From Gaetbulibacter_A aestuarii (GTDB lineage: Bacteria > Bacteroidota > Bacteroidia > Flavobacteriales > Flavobacteriaceae), in assembly GCF_039537665.1 (NCBI RefSeq), contig NZ_BAABAY010000001.1:1854930-1918929 (forward strand): 64,000 nt of DNA. The letters are read 5' to 3'. The translations under genes were made by a program, and so were the position numbers. A model generated the notes under the pieces. It searched no databases. It saw only the letters and a list, made by a program, of their open reading frames with translations, and was not told where the DNA came from. Positions 42,893-51,850 of this stretch are shown piece by piece (the stretch's first letter is position 1; every line of letters starts with the position of its first letter).

Positions 42893-43969
42893 ATGAAAAT
42901 TCTTGACTGGTACATATTAAAACGATATCTGTTTACATTTTTTATGATGTTATTACTGTTTATTCCAATAGGAATAACAGTACATCTGGCTGAAAAAATT
43001 GGGAAGATTCTTGAAAATCATGTGCCACTTCCTGAAGTCCTCTGGTATTTCTATGATTTCACCATTTATTTCGCACATATATTATTTCCGCTGTTCCTGT
43101 TCTTATCTGTGATCTGGTTTACTTCTAAACTGGCTAATAATACAGAGATTATTGCATTTTTAAGTTCTGGAGTTTCCTTTACGCGTTTTTTACGACCTTA
43201 CCTGATAGGAGCAACAATTGTGGCTATTTTATCCATTTTTCTTGGATTATATCTGGCTCCCAAAGCCAGTGAAGGGTTTAATGATTTCACGTATAAATAT
43301 TTGAAAAAAGGAGTGAAGTCGGTTGACGATACCAATGTATTCAGACAGATTAATGACAATGAAATTATTTATGTGAGTCGCTTTGATGTGAAGAATAATA
43401 TGGGGCATAATTTTACATTGGAACATATTGAGGATAATAAACTTAAATATAAAATTACCGCTTCAACCATCAAGTATAATCCTCAGGATTCAACCTATCG
43501 TCTTACAAACTATACCAAACGCGATATTTTTAAGGATGAAGATCATATTGAGCACAATGTTCTAAAGGATACGGTTTTTTCATTCGATGTAGACGATTTA
43601 ATTCCTGTGATTTACGCTGCGGAAACAAAAATGTATGGCGATTTAAAACAGTTTATCGCAAAAGAAGAGGCACGTGGTTCTTCGAATGTAGGGCGTTTCA
43701 AGCTGGTACTTTACAGAAAATGGAGTTTGCCTGTTTCTGTTTTTATTCTAACCATAATAGCGGTTGCGGTGTCATCAATTAAGCGTCGCGGGGGTATGGG
43801 TGTAAATTTGGCCATAGGTATTTGTATTGCTATGGTGTTTGTGTTCTTTGATAAGATTTTTGGTGTGATGACAGAGCAGTCGGATTTTAATCCTATAATA
43901 GCCACCTGGTTTCCAAATATAATTTTCGGCATTCTGGCTATGTACATGCTTTATCATGCAAAACGCTAA
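42893..43969 (+). CDS. LptF/LptG family LPS export permease
   Basis: Inner-membrane permease subunit of the Lpt LPS transporter (LptB2FGC); 358 aa. Opening MKILDWYILKRYLFTFFMML, then helices LFPLFLFLSVIWF and LIGATIVAILSIFLGLYLAP, a periplasmic beta-jellyroll domain in the middle (about 130-265), and three C-terminal helices beginning WSLPVSVFILTIIAVAVSS and ending IFGILAMYMLYHA. Architecture fits LptF or LptG; Bacteroidota often label it LptG. Its end overlaps the next gene by 14 nt. Confidence 0.9.
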   Translation: MKILDWYILKRYLFTFFMMLLLFIPIGITVHLAEKIGKILENHVPLPEVLWYFYDFTIYFAHILFPLFLFLSVIWFTSKLANNTEIIAFLSSGVSFTRFLRPYLIGATIVAILSIFLGLYLAPKASEGFNDFTYKYLKKGVKSVDDTNVFRQINDNEIIYVSRFDVKNNMGHNFTLEHIEDNKLKYKITASTIKYNPQDSTYRLTNYTKRDIFKDEDHIEHNVLKDTVFSFDVDDLIPVIYAAETKMYGDLKQFIAKEEARGSSNVGRFKLVLYRKWSLPVSVFILTIIAVAVSSIKRRGGMGVNLAIGICIAMVFVFFDKIFGVMTEQSDFNPIIATWFPNIIFGILAMYMLYHAKR

Positions 43970-44864
43970 ACTGAAAAATTACCTGCATTTACATCTCCTT
44001 GTTTTTATAGCAGGTTTTACAGCTATTTTAGGACAATTAATCTCTATAAATGCCATTCCTTTGGTTTGGTATCGCATGGTGTTTGCCTGTGTTTTTATGT
44101 TCGTTTACATAAAAATTAGAGGTATTAAGCTTCAATTGAAATCAAGTTCAGTCGTAAAACTTGCTTTAGCGGGAATTATCATTGCGCTGCATTGGATTAC
44201 TTTTTTTGGTTCTATAAAAACCTCCAATGTTTCTATTGCCCTGGCCATGTTTTCAACAGGAGCTTTTTTTGCATCTTTAATAGAACCATTGATTTTTAAA
44301 AGACGCATCATTTGGTATGAGATTTTATTTGGGCTTATTGTTATTTTCGGAGTTTATATTATTACTAAAAGTGAAATAAACCATCTTACCGGTATTATTT
44401 TGGGCGTGCTATCTGCATTTCTTTCTGCTTTTTTTGCCGTATTAAATGGTCGCTTTATTAAATCTTATAGTTCTACGGTAATTTCATTTTATGAGTTTGT
44501 AAGCGGTATGATCGCTATATCAATTTATTTATTGATATTTTCTTCAGAATTTATACAGGCTTCTTTTTTCAATTTAAGTACTTCAGATTTTTGGTATCTT
44601 ATTATTCTCGCATCTATTTGTACTGCTTATGCATTTATTGCAGCTGTTCATGTCATGCGTGTAATTAGTCCATATACAGTAGTTCTAACATATAATCTCG
44701 AACCTGTTTATGGGATTATTCTAGCCGTGTTCTTATTTCCTGAGAAAGAGTCTATGTCGCCCTCGTTTTATTACGGTGCTATCCTAATAATATCAACCGT
44801 TTTAATAAATGCCTTACTGAAAAATATTCGAATTAAAAAAAGAAAACCCCGCTTAAGGTCATAA
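43956..44864 (+). CDS. EamA/DMT-superfamily transporter
   Basis: Ten-helix inner-membrane transporter, 302 aa. Two EamA repeats: the first with HLLVFIAGFTAILGQLISIN, AIPLVWYRMVFACVFMFVYI, LALAGIIIALHWITFFGS; the second after residue 145 (LGVLSAFLSAFFAVLNGRFI; YTVVLTYNLEPVYGIILAVF). The end is strongly basic (IRIKKRKPRLRS). It begins inside the LptF/G permease gene, so the two are co-translated. Substrate not predictable. Confidence 0.9.
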   Translation: MQNAKLKNYLHLHLLVFIAGFTAILGQLISINAIPLVWYRMVFACVFMFVYIKIRGIKLQLKSSSVVKLALAGIIIALHWITFFGSIKTSNVSIALAMFSTGAFFASLIEPLIFKRRIIWYEILFGLIVIFGVYIITKSEINHLTGIILGVLSAFLSAFFAVLNGRFIKSYSSTVISFYEFVSGMIAISIYLLIFSSEFIQASFFNLSTSDFWYLIILASICTAYAFIAAVHVMRVISPYTVVLTYNLEPVYGIILAVFLFPEKESMSPSFYYGAILIISTVLINALLKNIRIKKRKPRLRS

Positions 44865-44878
44865 AACAATTAAAGTTT

Positions 44879-44886
44879 TATATTTG
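44879..44886 (+). promoter_or_regulatory. -7 box of the accA promoter
   Basis: TATATTTG, matching TAnnTTTG, about 40 bp before the accA ATG at 44926. Confidence 0.5.
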
Positions 44887-44925
44887 TAAGCTAACAAAAC
44901 GAACAAATCAAAATATTGAATTCTT

Positions 44926-45879
44926 ATGGAATATTTAGAATTTGAACTCCCTATAAAAGATTTAGAAGATCAGCTCCAAAAGTGTCAGTTGATAGGTGAA
45001 GAGAGCGATGTTGATGTAACTGAGACCTGCGATCAGATCGAAAAGAAATTAAAAGCTACCCAAAAAGAGATATATAAAAACCTAACGCCCTGGCAACGCG
45101 TACAATTATCCAGACATCCCGATCGCCCCTATACCTTAGATTATATTAAAGCTATTTGCGGCGATAGCTTTCTGGAACTTCACGGCGACAGAAATTTTAA
45201 AGATGATAAAGCCATGATCGGTGGTTTAGGTAAAATTGGCGATCAAAGTTTCATGTTTATTGGGCAACAAAAAGGGTATAATACCAAAACGCGTCAATAC
45301 CGAAATTTTGGTATGGCGAATCCGGAAGGATATCGAAAAGCCTTGCGTTTAATGAAGTCGGCTGAAAAATTCGGAATTCCTGTTGTTACCATTTTAGATA
45401 CGCCGGGCGCTTATCCTGGTTTAGAAGCTGAAGAACGAGGTCAAGGTGAAGCCATTGCCAGAAATATTCTTGAAATGACACGCTTAAAAGTGCCCATTAT
45501 TACGGTTATTATTGGTGAAGGTGCTTCCGGTGGTGCACTTGGAATTGGCGTGGGAGATACCGTTTTAATGCTCGAGAACACCTGGTATTCAGTAATTTCA
45601 CCAGAATCGTGTTCGTCTATTCTTTGGCGCAGTTGGGAATACAAAGAACAAGCTGCTGAAGCTTTAAAACTGACTGCCAAGGATATGAAAAAGTTGAAAT
45701 TAATTGATGAAATAATTAAAGAGCCTCTTGGTGGAGCTCACCGTGATCGAGAAAAGACATTTACCAAAGTGAGCACTTCGATCGTTAAGGCATTTGAGAA
45801 TTTAAAAAACTTATCACCAAAAGATTTGGTTGCTAAACGTATGGATAAATATTCTCAAATGGGTGTTTTTAAGGACTAA
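44926..45879 (+). CDS. accA: Acetyl-CoA carboxylase carboxyltransferase subunit alpha
   Basis: Transfers the carboxyl group from biotin to acetyl-CoA, forming malonyl-CoA for fatty acid synthesis; 317 aa, the normal length. N-terminal helical region, then LTPWQRVQLSRHPDRPYTLD, MIGGLGKIGDQSFMFIGQQK, IPVVTILDTPGAYPGLEAEE and IITVIIGEGASGGALGIGVG, which form the crotonase-fold active site. AccD is not in the window. A terminator follows 24 bp after the stop. Confidence 0.97.
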   Translation: MEYLEFELPIKDLEDQLQKCQLIGEESDVDVTETCDQIEKKLKATQKEIYKNLTPWQRVQLSRHPDRPYTLDYIKAICGDSFLELHGDRNFKDDKAMIGGLGKIGDQSFMFIGQQKGYNTKTRQYRNFGMANPEGYRKALRLMKSAEKFGIPVVTILDTPGAYPGLEAEERGQGEAIARNILEMTRLKVPIITVIIGEGASGGALGIGVGDTVLMLENTWYSVISPESCSSILWRSWEYKEQAAEALKLTAKDMKKLKLIDEIIKEPLGGAHRDREKTFTKVSTSIVKAFENLKNLSPKDLVAKRMDKYSQMGVFKD

Positions 45880-45902
45880 TCTGATAATTTACTTATAGAA
45901 TT

Positions 45903-45934
45903 AAAAACTGAGGATTTAGTCTTCAGTTTTTTTT
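45903..45934 (+). terminator. Rho-independent terminator after accA
   Basis: Stem AAAACTGAGGA / TCTTCAGTTTT (one G-T pair), loop TTTAG, then a run of at least eight T residues up to 45934. Confidence 0.85.
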
Positions 45935-46047
45935 GCACTTATTCACAATATTTTTGACTTATTAACAGTTCAATTGTTAATGAGTAGTTAACAATAGAAT
46001 TCCGAAATAAAGGCTAGTAATCCTTCTTTTTATTTATTTTCGTTCTC

Positions 46048-47589
46048 ATGAAACAACCAAACCAAGTCCAAGGCTATAAAGTAGATAAAGGCACTTTAAT
46101 TAATCTCGAAAAAGGCAAAATTCCTCCACAAGCTATTGATTTAGAGGAAGTTGTGTTGGGTGCCATGATGATTGATAAAAAAGGAGTCGATGAAGTTATC
46201 GATATTTTAAGTCCGGATGCCTTTTATAAAGAGGCACATCAATATATTTTTGAAGCTATTTTTCAGCTGTTTGAAAATAGCGAGCCTATCGACTTATTAA
46301 CCGTTTCATCACAATTAAAGAAAAATGCCAGACTTGAAATGGTTGGAGGTGATTTTTACCTCATTTCTTTAACCCAAAAAGTGTCTTCTTCTGCACATAT
46401 TGAGTTTCACGCGCGAATCATTCTTCAAAAATTTATTCAACGTAGTTTGATCAAAATTTCTAGTGAAATTATTGAAGATTCCTATGACGAAACCAAAGAT
46501 GTTTTTGATCTTCTGGATAAAGCTGAAGCGAAACTTTATGAAGTTACTCAGGGGAATATTAAAAAATCCAGTGAAACTGCTCAGGATTTAGTGATTCAGG
46601 CGAAAAAGAAAATTGAAGAAATTTCAAATAAAGAAGGTCTTAGTGGTATTCCCACCGGTTTTCATAAACTCGATAAATTAACTTCCGGATGGCAACCTTC
46701 AGATCTTATTATTGTAGCGGCTCGTCCGGGTATGGGTAAAACAGCCCTGACCTTATCTATGGCGCGAAACATTGCAGTAGATCAAAATATTCCGGTAGCC
46801 TTCTTTTCTTTGGAAATGGCTTCTGTGCAATTAATAACACGTTTGATCTCTAGTGAAACGGGCTTATCTTCTGAAAAATTACGTACTGGTAAATTAGAAA
46901 AGCACGAATGGGAGCAGCTTAACGTTAAAGTTAAGGATCTTGAAAAGGCGCCACTTTTCATTGATGATACACCGTCGCTTTCTATTTTTGATCTTCGAGC
47001 AAAGGCACGCCGTTTGTCTTCTCAGCATGGTATTAAATTGATCATGATCGATTATTTACAACTCATGACGGGAGGAAGCAGTAATACCGGTAATCGTGAA
47101 CAGGAAATTTCGATGATCTCAAGAAACCTCAAAGCCTTGGCAAAAGAATTAAATGTGCCTGTAATTGCGCTTTCACAGCTTTCGAGAGCTGTGGAAACAA
47201 GAGGAGGAAGTAAACGTCCTTTACTTTCCGACTTACGGGAGTCCGGTGCTATAGAGCAGGATGCCGACATTGTGAGCTTTATCTATCGTCCCGAGTATTA
47301 TAAAATTGATGAATGGGACGATGAAGAACGTTCTCCAACCGAAGGACAAGCCGAATTTATCGTAGCCAAGCATCGTAATGGTGGTCTGGATAATATTCGA
47401 TTGAAATTTATTGGGCACCTTGGTAAATTCGATAATCTGGATGATTTTGATTATCCTTACGAATTTCATTCTAAAATGAATGCCGCAGCGAACGATGATA
47501 CCTTTAAACCCGATGATTATAAGGCAAATCCTGACCAGGCTTTTGGTAGTTCACTGAATGACGATGACGAGAATGAGGTTCCTTTCTAA
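46048..47589 (+). CDS. dnaB: Replicative DNA helicase
   Basis: Hexameric 5'-3' helicase of the replication fork; 513 aa, a little longer than E. coli DnaB because of an acidic tail. The N-terminal DnaB domain (PPQAIDLEEVVLGAMMIDKK) covers about 20-125 and is followed by a linker helix. The RecA-like C-terminal domain has Walker A AARPGMGKTALTL (about 232), VAFFSLEMASVQL, Walker B KLIMIDYLQLMTGG, and DLRESGAIEQDADIVSFIYR. No intein is apparent. The tail FGSSLNDDDENEVPF may bind partner proteins. Confidence 0.97.
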   Translation: MKQPNQVQGYKVDKGTLINLEKGKIPPQAIDLEEVVLGAMMIDKKGVDEVIDILSPDAFYKEAHQYIFEAIFQLFENSEPIDLLTVSSQLKKNARLEMVGGDFYLISLTQKVSSSAHIEFHARIILQKFIQRSLIKISSEIIEDSYDETKDVFDLLDKAEAKLYEVTQGNIKKSSETAQDLVIQAKKKIEEISNKEGLSGIPTGFHKLDKLTSGWQPSDLIIVAARPGMGKTALTLSMARNIAVDQNIPVAFFSLEMASVQLITRLISSETGLSSEKLRTGKLEKHEWEQLNVKVKDLEKAPLFIDDTPSLSIFDLRAKARRLSSQHGIKLIMIDYLQLMTGGSSNTGNREQEISMISRNLKALAKELNVPVIALSQLSRAVETRGGSKRPLLSDLRESGAIEQDADIVSFIYRPEYYKIDEWDDEERSPTEGQAEFIVAKHRNGGLDNIRLKFIGHLGKFDNLDDFDYPYEFHSKMNAAANDDTFKPDDYKANPDQAFGSSLNDDDENEVPF

Positions 47590-47648
47590 ACCTTTTTCAA
47601 TTGTTAAAGTTTCGTTCTGAATTTTAAAATTTCATTACCTTGGAGGGT

Positions 47649-48908
47649 ATGAAAAAATACCTGCTTCTGTTGTTATTTTATGGCCTGTCTCTTCAGGTTT
47701 TTGCCTCTTATATCCTGATTCCCATGGATGCCGAAGGTCAGAAGAACCATTTGAAGGCTTATGGCATCACCTATTGGACACTAAGCAAACATTTAAAGGC
47801 CAAATGGCTACTGAATTATCGCGGCGGATCTTTTTTATTACCCGATACCGAAGATATTCAACGGGAATGTTTGATTCGGGGGGTGAGTTTTGAGGTTATT
47901 TCCAATGATAAAGCCGCGGAAATTCTTGATTTGATCAGTAGTCCAAGTCAAAATATGGAAGCCGTCGTGTTAGAAAAGGCGCCTAAAATTGCCGTATATA
48001 CCCCTAAAGGTAATCATCCCTGGGATGACGCAGTGACTATGGTTTTATCTTATGCTGAAATTCCCTATGAAACCATATATGATGAAGAAGTTTTGAACGA
48101 CGGACTGCTTACTTTCGATTGGTTACACCTACACCACGAAGATTTCACCGGACAATATGGGAAGTTTTACGGTGCTTACAGAGCAAGCTCCTGGTATATT
48201 GAAGAAAAAAAAGAAGCTGAAGCTTTAGCCGAAAAATTAGGGTATTCAAAAGTATCTGATGAAAAGCGTGATGTAGCCTTAAAGATAAGGGATTATGTTG
48301 TTGGTGGCGGATTTATGTTTGCTATGTGCAGTGCTACTGATAGTTTTGATATTGCTCTGGCTGCTGCAGGAGTAGATATTTGTGAGCCCATGTTTGATGG
48401 CGATGGTAGTGATCCCGGTTATCAAAATAAACTAGACTACTCTAAAACCTTTGCGTTCACTAATTTTATTTTGGAGCGCAATCCTAGAGTTTATGAATTT
48501 TCATCCATTGATATGACTTCCAAACGAAATATTCCCAAATCATCGGATTATTTTACACTTATGGATTTCTCAGCGAAATGGGATCCGGTACCTACGATGC
48601 TCTGTCAGGATCACACGGCAATTATAAAAGGATTTATGGGCCAAACAACTTCATTTAATCGCGATGATATCAAAGCAAATGTTCTCATATTAGGAGAAAC
48701 CAAGCTTAACGGAGAGGCTAAATATATTCACGGCATAAAGGGTAAAGGTTTTTTTACCTTTTATGGGGGACATGACCCTGAAGATTATCAACATAAGGTT
48801 GGCGATCCAAAAACTGAGCTGGATTTGCATCCAAATTCTCCGGGTTATCGCTTAATCCTTAATAATGTTTTATTTCCCGCGGCACGGAAAAAGAAGCAAA
48901 AAACCTAA
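47649..48908 (+). CDS. Conserved exported protein, often labelled asparagine synthetase B
   Basis: 419 aa from the ATG at 47649; an in-frame TTG lies 9 bp upstream. A purine-rich GGAGGG lies 4 bp before the ATG, unusual for this phylum, which rarely uses Shine-Dalgarno sites. Signal peptide MKKYLLLLLFYGLSLQVFAS. The mature part begins YILIPMDAEGQKNHLKAYGI and contains EKAPKIAVYTPKGNHPWDDA, TFDWLHLHHEDFTGQYGKF and SATDSFDIALAAAGVDICE, and resembles proteins that databases call asparagine synthetase B. I see neither the Cys-2 glutaminase start nor the SGGxDS ATP loop of real AsnB, so that name is doubtful. Confidence 0.8.
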   Translation: MKKYLLLLLFYGLSLQVFASYILIPMDAEGQKNHLKAYGITYWTLSKHLKAKWLLNYRGGSFLLPDTEDIQRECLIRGVSFEVISNDKAAEILDLISSPSQNMEAVVLEKAPKIAVYTPKGNHPWDDAVTMVLSYAEIPYETIYDEEVLNDGLLTFDWLHLHHEDFTGQYGKFYGAYRASSWYIEEKKEAEALAEKLGYSKVSDEKRDVALKIRDYVVGGGFMFAMCSATDSFDIALAAAGVDICEPMFDGDGSDPGYQNKLDYSKTFAFTNFILERNPRVYEFSSIDMTSKRNIPKSSDYFTLMDFSAKWDPVPTMLCQDHTAIIKGFMGQTTSFNRDDIKANVLILGETKLNGEAKYIHGIKGKGFFTFYGGHDPEDYQHKVGDPKTELDLHPNSPGYRLILNNVLFPAARKKKQKT

Positions 48909-49342
48909 AGTTGTTCTACTACTTTTTGGAAGGTGTATACGAACCCGTCTGATTCAGTACCCGTACTTTTGTTGTTCTCATTAATAGTGAAATCATTTGT
49001 ATTAATGATGATTTCACCATATTCCACACCATCAATAGTAATGAATTTTAGACCTCCAACCTGATTAATACTGTAGGTGTAATTACCCGAGCTAAGAAAA
49101 GCCTCCTTTGTAGTGTCAGTGTTTTGATTATCAACATATAAAACGCCTGTGCTTTCATAAAAAGTCCAGACCACCGTTCCTAGTTCAAACTGGTCATTTA
49201 CGCCCTCAATACCACCTGTGGTTTGCGTTAAATGCCAGGTAATATTTGTTTTTGGCACAGAATTTGTCGTGTTGTCATTCCCTAAAGAACAATTAAAAAA
49301 TAAGGTCAGAGTAAATAGTAGTAGGATCTTGTAAGTTTTCAT
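48905..49342 (-). CDS. Small lipoprotein, lipocalin-like candidate
   Basis: 145 aa from the ATG at 49342; the longer frame adds 28 residues that do not look like a signal. Signal YKILLLFTLTLFFNC with a lipobox-type Cys, then SLGNDN, typical of lipoproteins exported in this phylum. The mature part (ITWHLTQTTGGIEGVNDQFE, then TVVWTFYESTGVLYV, and EIIINTNDFTINENNKSTGT) has the strand pattern of lipocalin-like domains. Function unknown. It overlaps the preceding gene tail to tail by 4 nt. Confidence 0.72.
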   Translation of the reverse strand: MKTYKILLLFTLTLFFNCSLGNDNTTNSVPKTNITWHLTQTTGGIEGVNDQFELGTVVWTFYESTGVLYVDNQNTDTTKEAFLSSGNYTYSINQVGGLKFITIDGVEYGEIIINTNDFTINENNKSTGTESDGFVYTFQKVVEQL

Positions 49343-49571
49343 TTTAGTTACAGTTATATTGTATTGAATAGGATGATAATAATTCAAAAAGGTTGCGTAA
49401 AAGTCATTAAAAGAGTTAACAAACACAAATTCAGTTTGTTAATGTTTTTCTAAAAGTGAATGAGTAAAATATGCGCTTCTAAAATGTGATAAAATTTAGA
49501 AAAATGTCAATAAGATTAATTACGGCTCGACTAAAAATTAACATAAAAAATGAAAAAAATCGATAAAACGC

Positions 49572-49601
49572 TTGTTTTTTTCGTTTAATTGCATAAATTT
49601 G
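49572..49601 (+). promoter_or_regulatory. Full promoter: TTG-N19-TAAATTTG
   Basis: TTG (49572-49574) and TAAATTTG (49594-49601) with a 19-bp spacer form one of the best consensus promoters in the window, 25 bp before the ATG at 49627. Confidence 0.65.
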
Positions 49602-49626
49602 TCCCATAAACCCTAAAGTCTCAATC

Positions 49627-50073
49627 ATGAACAAAAGAATATTTTTACTTAGTTTTTGCTTTATTTTGATGTTTGGTATAACTCATGCTCAAAAGCATAA
49701 AGGTCCTAAAAGTATCATTCGTGAAAATGTTGGTATTAAAAAATACCATAATAAAGAAGAGTTGGAGCGTATGCCCAAGGGAGAGTTATTAGGACTTTAT
49801 ACGGAACGTATAGAAAGCTTAGTAAAACTATTACCTTACATTGCATTTGCTACCAAACCTGGTGTTACCTTAACTAGTTTGGGAATCCCGGATGATAAGG
49901 AGAACAACAAAGTGTTGGATAATCAGTTCGAAGCTACCGATGATTTTCTAAGTTCAACTCGAGAATTTCATGAACGTATATTGCCCTATTCAGATACATC
50001 TAAACTTATAGCGGCTATTTTGTTTTATGAAGATATGATGAAATCGCTTCACGAGTTTAGTGAATACCATTAA
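49627..50073 (+). CDS. Exported hypothetical protein
   Basis: 148 aa. Signal peptide MNKRIFLLSFCFILMFGITHAQ, then a mostly helical mature protein (KEELERMPKGELLGLYTERI; LVKLLPYIAFATKPG; ATDDFLSSTREFHERILPYS; LIAAILFYEDMMKSLHEFSE). I do not recognise a family. It has its own consensus promoter and a strong terminator after it, so it is a separate unit just upstream of the gliding locus. Periplasmic location is likely. Confidence 0.75.
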   Translation: MNKRIFLLSFCFILMFGITHAQKHKGPKSIIRENVGIKKYHNKEELERMPKGELLGLYTERIESLVKLLPYIAFATKPGVTLTSLGIPDDKENNKVLDNQFEATDDFLSSTREFHERILPYSDTSKLIAAILFYEDMMKSLHEFSEYH

Positions 50074-50100
50074 GACAACTTATAATTAAAGATCACAAAC

Positions 50101-50143
50101 AAAAAGTAGCATGTAATTACTAAAATTATATGTTACTTTTTTT
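50101..50143 (+). terminator. Rho-independent terminator after the exported hypothetical gene
   Basis: A 17-bp stem with two G-T pairs (AAAAAGTAGCATGTAAT 50101-50117 / ATTATATGTTACTTTTT 50125-50141), loop TACTAAA, T-run to 50143. Confidence 0.85.
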
Positions 50144-50218
50144 GCTTTCATATTTCATAGTTACTTTTTACGATAATCAAAAAGCACGGAATCTTGATAA
50201 TTTATAAATTTATAAAGA

Positions 50219-50291
50219 TGCATTTCATCGATTTTTTTGACATTATATTGATACAAAAATGCATTTTAACGAAAAAAATTGCATTTCATGG
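50219..50291 (+). promoter_or_regulatory. Three phased copies of the TGCATTT-type motif upstream of a gliding-locus gene
   Basis: Copies start at 50219 (TGCATTTCATCGAT), 50260 (TGCATTTTAACG) and 50280 (TGCATTTCATGG). The spacings of 41 and 20 bp correspond to about four and two helical turns, and the last copy ends 11 bp before the -7 box. This is the layout expected of an activator bound on one face of the DNA. The regulator is unknown. Confidence 0.55.
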
Positions 50292-50310
50292 ATAATTTTT
50301 TATAGATTTG
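50279..50310 (+). promoter_or_regulatory. Promoter TTG-N21-TAGATTTG
   Basis: TTG (50279-50281) and TAGATTTG (50303-50310) give a 21-bp spacing. The -33 element overlaps the third TGCATTT copy. The transcript would start about 40 nt before the ATG at 50355. Confidence 0.55.
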
Positions 50311-50354
50311 ACGTAAAATAAAAAGAACATTTGCCCTTAATTACAAATTTTTTA

Positions 50355-51692
50355 ATGATGAAAAACTTAACCCACCCGATATGGCTTTTTCTATTTGTAT
50401 TTGGAATCTCATTTGCACAACAAGAAAAAGGAATCATAGGAACAGACAACTGGCTTAAGAATTGGACAGAGTTTAACCCCAATCAAGAAGATCCGGGAGA
50501 GCCTACTCAAATCTTAACCGGGAAAATCTCCAAAGACACCAAACTTAGCAAACGCGAGGTTTACTTATTATTAGGTAATGTATTTGTTGTAGACAGTGCA
50601 ACCTTAAGTATAGAACCCGGAACCGTAATATTAGCTGATTACAAAACAAAAGCATCTCTAACAATTGCCAAAGGAGCTAAACTCATGGCAAATGGTTCTG
50701 TTACAGATCCTATTGTGTTTACTTCTAACAGAGACGTGAAACGTGCGGGTGATTGGGGAGGTATTATTATCCTGGGTGATGCACCATCTAATAAATTCGG
50801 AAATGGTTCTGTGGCATCTTACTTCCCGGACCTTAATCCTTCAGATTATCCAAAAACCAATTTTGGAGGAGCAAACACTGAAAGTTACTCCGGTGTTTTA
50901 AGTTATGTACGTATAGAATATGCAGGGAAACGTATGCGAGATGGTTATTTTAGTGGTTTACTCTTAGCTGGAGTAGGTAGTAAAACAGTTCTTAAAAATA
51001 TTATGGTAAGCTATTCTGGCGCAAACTCTTTTCAGGTTTGGGGTGGAAACCTTACTTTAGATCGGTTGGTGTCCTACAAGTCTAGTGGAAACGATTTCAA
51101 ATTTAATTTTGGAACTCAAGTAGCTTTAAATAACTCATTGGCGGTACGTTCACCATTTGTGTCTAGTAGCTATCGAGCTCGTTGTTTGCAAGTGGCTTCA
51201 TATGATGATCAACGAGAAGTTGATTTTTCAAAAAGCTTAACACATGTAAAAGCGGAGAACATTACCTTACTTAATGAAAGTAATGATCTTAAAGGTGATA
51301 TTAGCAGAGGTTTAGTTAATGAAGGTGTGTATGTGGGGAAATCTGCTTATTTAGATATGAATAAAAGTGTTATTTCAGGATTTAATCCAGCGGTTTTATT
51401 TGAAGATGGAATTGTAGTAAATCAACAAAATTTAGAGAAAATTAAATTTACCGATATGTATTTCAATAACTGTAACGGTAATATTTATGTTGAATACAAT
51501 TCTAACAATGAAGACCTCGAGAACTGGTATGGAAATAGCTCATTTTTAAACGTGTATTCTAAAAGTGCTAACGACGAAACTTTTATTGATATGTACAATA
51601 AAAAGCGTCCTGATTATAGATTAAGGATTAATAAAATCATAGCATCCGAAAAGGACAATTTAGCCTCTGAAGATATTGGCGCCCAACCTTAA
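50355..51692 (+). CDS. Exported beta-helix-like protein of the gliding locus
   Basis: 445 aa from the ATG at 50355 (a second ATG is next to it at 50358; the frame opens at a TTG at 50331 that leads to no better signal). Signal KNLTHPIWLFLFVFGISFAQ. The body is a repeated beta pattern common in exported proteins of Bacteroidota: NVFVVDSATLSIEPGTVILA, SLTIAKGAKLMANGSVTDPI, VFTSNRD, GDWGGIIILGDAPSNKFG, LSYVRIEYAGK, VLKNIMVSYSG. I see no T9SS C-terminal signal. It is the first gene of a probable unit with the sprC- and sprD-like genes. Confidence 0.8.
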   Translation: MMKNLTHPIWLFLFVFGISFAQQEKGIIGTDNWLKNWTEFNPNQEDPGEPTQILTGKISKDTKLSKREVYLLLGNVFVVDSATLSIEPGTVILADYKTKASLTIAKGAKLMANGSVTDPIVFTSNRDVKRAGDWGGIIILGDAPSNKFGNGSVASYFPDLNPSDYPKTNFGGANTESYSGVLSYVRIEYAGKRMRDGYFSGLLLAGVGSKTVLKNIMVSYSGANSFQVWGGNLTLDRLVSYKSSGNDFKFNFGTQVALNNSLAVRSPFVSSSYRARCLQVASYDDQREVDFSKSLTHVKAENITLLNESNDLKGDISRGLVNEGVYVGKSAYLDMNKSVISGFNPAVLFEDGIVVNQQNLEKIKFTDMYFNNCNGNIYVEYNSNNEDLENWYGNSSFLNVYSKSANDETFIDMYNKKRPDYRLRINKIIASEKDNLASEDIGAQP

Positions 51693-51850
51693 TCTCATTT
51701 TTAATTCCAAAATTTATCAATTTAGAATAACCAAAAACACTTCAATCACGTTTTTTAACTCTTTTTACTGACTCAAATTTTCAGTAAACGAACCTGGTTC
51801 AAATTTAAGCTATTAACGACGGATCGTTTTGTTGTTGAAAACAATAAATC

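Noticed and set aside
51764..51788. Hairpin TTTACTGA / TCAGTAAA between the beta-helix-like gene and the sprC-like gene
   Set aside because: It has no T-run and a short stem; not good enough to call a terminator, so I treat these genes as one possible unit.
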